NCBI GenBank assembly: GCA_038895395.1
Contig: JAWANJ010000005.1
Coordinates: 1-33,813, forward strand
Source of the DNA: DTGL01 sp038895395
Lineage (GTDB): Archaea > Iainarchaeota > Iainarchaeia > Iainarchaeales > DTGL01
Length of the DNA stretch: 33,813 nucleotides
Direction of reading: 5' to 3'
This document shows, in pieces, positions 30,712 through 33,813 of the stretch. A model generated the notes under the pieces. The model worked only from the letters and a program-made list of their open reading frames with translations. It was not told the origin of the DNA and ran no database searches. Numbering within the stretch: the stretch's first letter is position 1; each line of letters begins with the position of its first letter. Both the position numbers and the translations under genes were made by a program.

Positions 30712-31065
30712 ATGAAAGACTATGATGAAATTGATGAAATAAATGAAGAAGACAAAAATCAACAAGATTCTGAGATAAATATCAGAAAGCTTCGTTTGCC
30801 AAATCCAAAAGAGCTCGAGCAGTTTGCAGTGATAACTAAACTGATGGGCACAAACAAAGTGATGGCTTTTTGCCAAGATGGAAAGGAACGCAATTGTAGG
30901 ATTCCCGGAAGAATGAAAAAACGCGTTTGGCTTCGTGAGGGAGACCTTGTGATTGCAAAACTTTGGGAATTTCAGCCAGAAAAAGCAGACATCGAGTGGC
31001 GTTACTCAAACAACGAAAAATATCACCTTGCAAAGAAAGGGCTTCTTAAAGGCCTCCCTTTGTAG
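30712..31065 (+). CDS. Translation initiation factor aIF1A
   Basis: This OB-fold factor binds the A site of the small ribosomal subunit during initiation. The signature LRLPNPKELEQFAVITKLMG is followed by CQDGKERNCRIPGRMKKRVWLREGD (the first 18 residues include the RNA-binding strand) and a conserved end LKGLPL. An acidic N-terminal stretch of about 25 residues precedes the fold. Length 117. It follows DUF424 by 14 nt in the same operon. Confidence 0.94.
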   Translation: MKDYDEIDEINEEDKNQQDSEINIRKLRLPNPKELEQFAVITKLMGTNKVMAFCQDGKERNCRIPGRMKKRVWLREGDLVIAKLWEFQPEKADIEWRYSNNEKYHLAKKGLLKGLPL

Positions 31066-31110
31066 TAAATGGTTTTACCATTTTGCTGTTAAAACTCCTT
31101 GTGTGTTTTT

Positions 31111-31857
31111 ATGTCAAAAATAGCAAGGATTGAAGATTATATCAAAGAAGAAAAGTTGCGCAGGATATTTTCGCAAGTTTTTGACTATTCCACAGTGTGT
31201 GCAATCCACGAGCTAGCCAACAAGGGTTTTATAGATTACCTCGAGCATGTAATTAGCACTGGCAAAGAAGCACATGTTTATGTTGCAGTGGACAAAGCTG
31301 GAAAAAAAAGAGCAATAAAAATATACAAGATAGAAACAAGCAAATTTAGGAACATTAGGAAGTATATTGAAGGAGATCAGCGTTTTAAAAATGTGGGCAG
31401 TGATAGGCGAGATATAATATACTTATGGGCCAGAAAAGAATACAAAAACCTAGAAAAGATGGCTTCTGCTGGCGTGAATGTGCCTGTGCCTTATGCTTTT
31501 TTTCAAAATGTTCTTGTGATGGAATTCATAGGAAAGGATAAAGCAGCTTTGCCAATAAAAGAGCACCCTATAGAAGATATTGACTTTCTTTATCAAAGCA
31601 TTGTTTTAGATTTGGCTAAAATGGTATACCGGGCTAAGCTAGTGCATGGTGATCTGTCTGAATATAACATACTTAACTTTGATGGTAAACCTATTATAAT
31701 AGATTGTGGGCAGGCTGTGCTGACGTCACATCCTCTTGCTTCTGAATTTTTTCAAAGAGATCTTAAAAACTTTGCTTCTTATGTATCAAAACAAGGCCTA
31801 AAAAAAACATCAGATGATATAAGAAGTGATATAAAAAAAGCAAAAGAGTTAATTTGA
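31111..31857 (+). CDS. rio1: RIO1-type serine/threonine kinase
   Basis: This atypical protein kinase/ATPase acts in small ribosomal subunit maturation. It has the RIO signature GKEAHVYVA (ATP-binding loop), IKIYKIETSKFRNI, the long flexible loop, the catalytic VHGDLSEYNIL, and the metal-binding IIDCGQAV. Length is 248 residues from the ATG at 31111; an earlier in-frame GTG at 31099 is less likely. The order aIF1A-RIO1-KH protein is widely conserved in archaea, coupling initiation and ribosome assembly. Confidence 0.94.
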   Translation: MSKIARIEDYIKEEKLRRIFSQVFDYSTVCAIHELANKGFIDYLEHVISTGKEAHVYVAVDKAGKKRAIKIYKIETSKFRNIRKYIEGDQRFKNVGSDRRDIIYLWARKEYKNLEKMASAGVNVPVPYAFFQNVLVMEFIGKDKAALPIKEHPIEDIDFLYQSIVLDLAKMVYRAKLVHGDLSEYNILNFDGKPIIIDCGQAVLTSHPLASEFFQRDLKNFASYVSKQGLKKTSDDIRSDIKKAKELI

Positions 31858-31945
31858 AAAAAAGAAGAAACAACAGAAGAAACAAACACCCATTATACTT
31901 TTAAAACCTTTTGCAATTAGTTTCGTGGGAGCACAGTGATTTTAA

Positions 31946-32476
31946 ATGGCCTCCGCTTCCCTTTTGGTGCCTGAAGACAGAATAGGCGTTTTAATAGGCC
32001 CAAAAGGTAAAACCAAAAAGCACATAGAGGCTATTACAAACACTAAGCTGGAGATAGACAGTGAGAGTGGCGAAGTAAACATACAAGGGGAAGATGCTTA
32101 TAAGGTGATAATTGCTGAGAAGATATGCAAAGCAATAGCAAGAGGGTTTTCACCGGAAAAAGCATTTTTGCTAAGCAAAGAGTATTATGACCTAAGGATT
32201 ATTGACTTGAAGGAAATTGTTGGAAAAAGCCAAAGGGCAATACACACTAAAAAGTCAAGGGTGATTGGTACGTCAGGCAGTGTGAGGGAACGTATAGAAG
32301 AATCATGCAACTGTTATATTTCGGTATATGGTGATACTGTCTCTATAATTGGCACATATGAAGAGCTTGACCTTGCTGAAGAAATACTGCTGGACATATT
32401 GGGTGGTGCAGAAATAGAAAGCGCCTTTAGGCGACATGAGTTTAGAAAAAGCAGCAGAGCAACCTTTGATCTTTAG
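31946..32476 (+). CDS. KH-domain ribosome assembly protein, Pno1/Dim2-like
   Basis: This is an RNA-binding protein related to eukaryotic Pno1 (Dim2), which binds the 3' end of small-subunit rRNA during assembly. Two KH domains are visible: the first has VLIGPKGKTKKHIEAITN (about residues 15-32); the second is of Pno1 type with RVIGTSGSVRERIEESCN, followed by SIIGTYEELDLAEEIL. Length 176 is standard. A TATACTTTTAAAAC stretch at 31894-31907 may be a promoter. The mRNA would carry a short leader with a GGGAG site. It ends with TAG. Confidence 0.92.
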   Translation: MASASLLVPEDRIGVLIGPKGKTKKHIEAITNTKLEIDSESGEVNIQGEDAYKVIIAEKICKAIARGFSPEKAFLLSKEYYDLRIIDLKEIVGKSQRAIHTKKSRVIGTSGSVRERIEESCNCYISVYGDTVSIIGTYEELDLAEEILLDILGGAEIESAFRRHEFRKSSRATFDL

Positions 32477-32484
32477 GTGATTCT

Positions 32485-33813
32485 ATGAGCAAAAATGAAA
32501 AATCAACTAAAGAAAAAACAGATGCAACAGATGCTAAGGAAACCAAGGAACAAAATAATGAAAAGATAAATATATTGAGCGCTGAGGTATTGGCAAAAGA
32601 GTTTAGAGAGCACAGCGTAGCTGAATTTTTCAAGAAAAACATGCAAATGCTCGGTCTTTATGGCAAAATAAGGATGCTTACAACAATAGTACACGAATAT
32701 GTTACAAACTCTCTTGACGCATGTGAAGAAGCAGGTATACTCCCTGAAATTGAGGTGAAAATAGAAGAGCTTGGTCCAGAATACTATCTTGTGACTGTGA
32801 GAGATAATGGTCCGGGCTTAACAAAAGAAACTATTGGAAAGGCTCTTGGGCAACTTCTTGCTGGTACGAAGTTTCATCGCATAATACAGATGCGTGGTCA
32901 GCAAGGCATTGGTGCGAGTGGCTGTACAATGCTTAGTCAAATGACAACAGGCAAAGCGATCAAGGTTATTAGCGGTACTGGCAAAGATAAAGCTTTTGCT
33001 TGTGAGTTAGCTATAGATCCAAAAAAGAATGAACCAAAAATATACAATTTCAAGGAGATTGACAGGCCTTTCCGAGGACTGATGATTCAAGCAAGGTTCA
33101 AAGGTGTGCTTTACAAAGAATCAGCAACAGGGCCCTTCGAATATCTCAGAAGAACAGCGATTGCTAATCCACACGCTAAAATTATCTTCAAGTCACCAAA
33201 AGGCGAAAAGATTGTGTTTAATCGTAGCACAACTTATATGCCAAAGATACCAAAGCCAATGAAACCACATCCGGCGGGTGCTACTGTTGATGACATCATA
33301 ACAATGTCCCAAACGACAAAAGCACAAAAGGTTTCTTCCTTCCTTAAATCTGAATTTGACCGAATTGGTGATACCACAATAGAAAAATTGCAAAAACTTG
33401 TGAATTTTGATCTAAATAAAGATCCAAAAAAACTTACTTGGCAAGAAGCTGAAGCAATAGTCAACGCTTTTAAGCAGATCAAGTTCATAGCGCCTAGCAC
33501 AGAGGGTTTAATTCCAATTGGCGAGGAACGCATAAAAAAATCTTTGGAAACAATAGTGCAGCCAGAACATGTTTGTACATTAACACGACCACCAAAAGTC
33601 TATGCTGGAGGTTACCCGTTTCAGGTTGAGGTAGGCATAGCATATGGTGGCAAGGCTGGTATTGTTACAGATGAAAGCCAAGCTCAAGAAACTCAAAAGA
33701 AGCAAAACGTTGTGGAGGAACAACAGCAAGGTGTAAAAGTTGAGATTATGAGATTTGCAAATAGAGCACCTCTTATGTTTGATGCAGGCAACTGTGCCAT
33801 AACAAAAACAGTA
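32485..33813 (+). CDS. top6B: DNA topoisomerase VI subunit B, 3' end outside window
   Basis: This is the ATPase subunit of the type IIB topoisomerase VI, which relaxes and decatenates DNA with the Top6A/Spo11-like subunit. The GHKL ATP site is complete: EYVTNSLDACEEAGI (motif N), VRDNGPGL (G1), and the GQQGIGASG box; RPFRGLMIQARFKG and a later GPFEYLRRTAIANPHAKI follow. An acidic/Lys-rich N-terminal tail of about 30 residues precedes the fold. An AGGTGA site overlapping the upstream TAG stop sits 7 nt before the ATG. The frame is open for 443 codons to the window edge, so the gene is truncated only by the window; top6A would be expected next. Confidence 0.95.
   Translation, partial: MSKNEKSTKEKTDATDAKETKEQNNEKINILSAEVLAKEFREHSVAEFFKKNMQMLGLYGKIRMLTTIVHEYVTNSLDACEEAGILPEIEVKIEELGPEYYLVTVRDNGPGLTKETIGKALGQLLAGTKFHRIIQMRGQQGIGASGCTMLSQMTTGKAIKVISGTGKDKAFACELAIDPKKNEPKIYNFKEIDRPFRGLMIQARFKGVLYKESATGPFEYLRRTAIANPHAKIIFKSPKGEKIVFNRSTTYMPKIPKPMKPHPAGATVDDIITMSQTTKAQKVSSFLKSEFDRIGDTTIEKLQKLVNFDLNKDPKKLTWQEAEAIVNAFKQIKFIAPSTEGLIPIGEERIKKSLETIVQPEHVCTLTRPPKVYAGGYPFQVEVGIAYGGKAGIVTDESQAQETQKKQNVVEEQQQGVKVEIMRFANRAPLMFDAGNCAITKTV

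Overview
The window is an AT-rich, gene-dense stretch of an archaeal chromosome. The evidence for Archaea is the gene content: exosome Rrp4/Rrp41/Rrp42, SBDS, proteasome alpha, Pcc1, prefoldin beta, RNA polymerase subunit P, L37Ae, Pop5, aIF2-beta, aIF1A, RIO1, Pno1-type KH protein, NMD3, an aCPSF2-type nuclease, topoisomerase VI subunit B, and a tRNA-Ser whose intron folds into a bulge-helix-bulge. TATA-like boxes (TTTAAATA and variants) lie about 27 nt before several first-gene start codons, which suggests leaderless transcripts, while several internal genes carry GGAGG-like ribosome sites. The small genes, short gaps and an archaeal [FeFe]-hydrogenase recall DPANN-type lineages, but I cannot assign a phylum.

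Layout. 1-2463: a Kef-type cation/H+ antiporter, disrupted at its 5' end, and a CBS-MgtE Mg2+ transporter. 2583-7131: adenylate kinase, then a minus-strand nuoE-nuoF-hydA operon for a three-subunit [FeFe]-hydrogenase. One symmetric promoter box lies between it and a small membrane protein read the other way. 7152-10766: an endonuclease IV-like TIM barrel, ScpA, a Na+/Ca2+ exchanger, a possible PD-(D/E)XK protein and a cytidine deaminase. 10797-11762: tRNA-Arg(UCU) and an XRE regulator with an inverted repeat at its promoter. 11811-14553: aCPSF2, a membrane protein and NMD3, with overlapping stop/start codons. 14703-17792: a secreted gluzincin peptidase, an HTH protein, a zinc-finger protein and a HAD phosphatase.

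17806-23668 is the conserved archaeal exosome/proteasome superoperon: psmA, SBDS, rrp4, rrp41, rrp42, rpl37ae, rpoP, pcc1, pfdB and a DHH phosphoesterase. 23803-27219 holds a divergent pair of envelope genes: a cupredoxin-like membrane protein and an 849-residue Cys-rich/PKD surface protein. 27235-29333 holds Pop5, a presenilin-like intramembrane protease, intron-bearing tRNA-Ser(GGA) and a VTT-domain protein. 29430-33813 is an information-processing cluster: OB-fold protein, aIF2-beta, DUF424, aIF1A, RIO1, Pno1-like KH protein and Top6B, which runs off the window.

The most unusual part is the hydrogenase locus. All three H-cluster motifs are intact, but the partners are pared down: HydA lacks the His/Cys-ligated cluster, the NuoF subunit lacks ferredoxin modules, and the NuoE subunit has lost two of the four usual [2Fe-2S] ligands. 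A promoter box exactly midway between the operon and a six-helix membrane protein points to co-regulation. No gene-free stretch longer than 300 bases was found.
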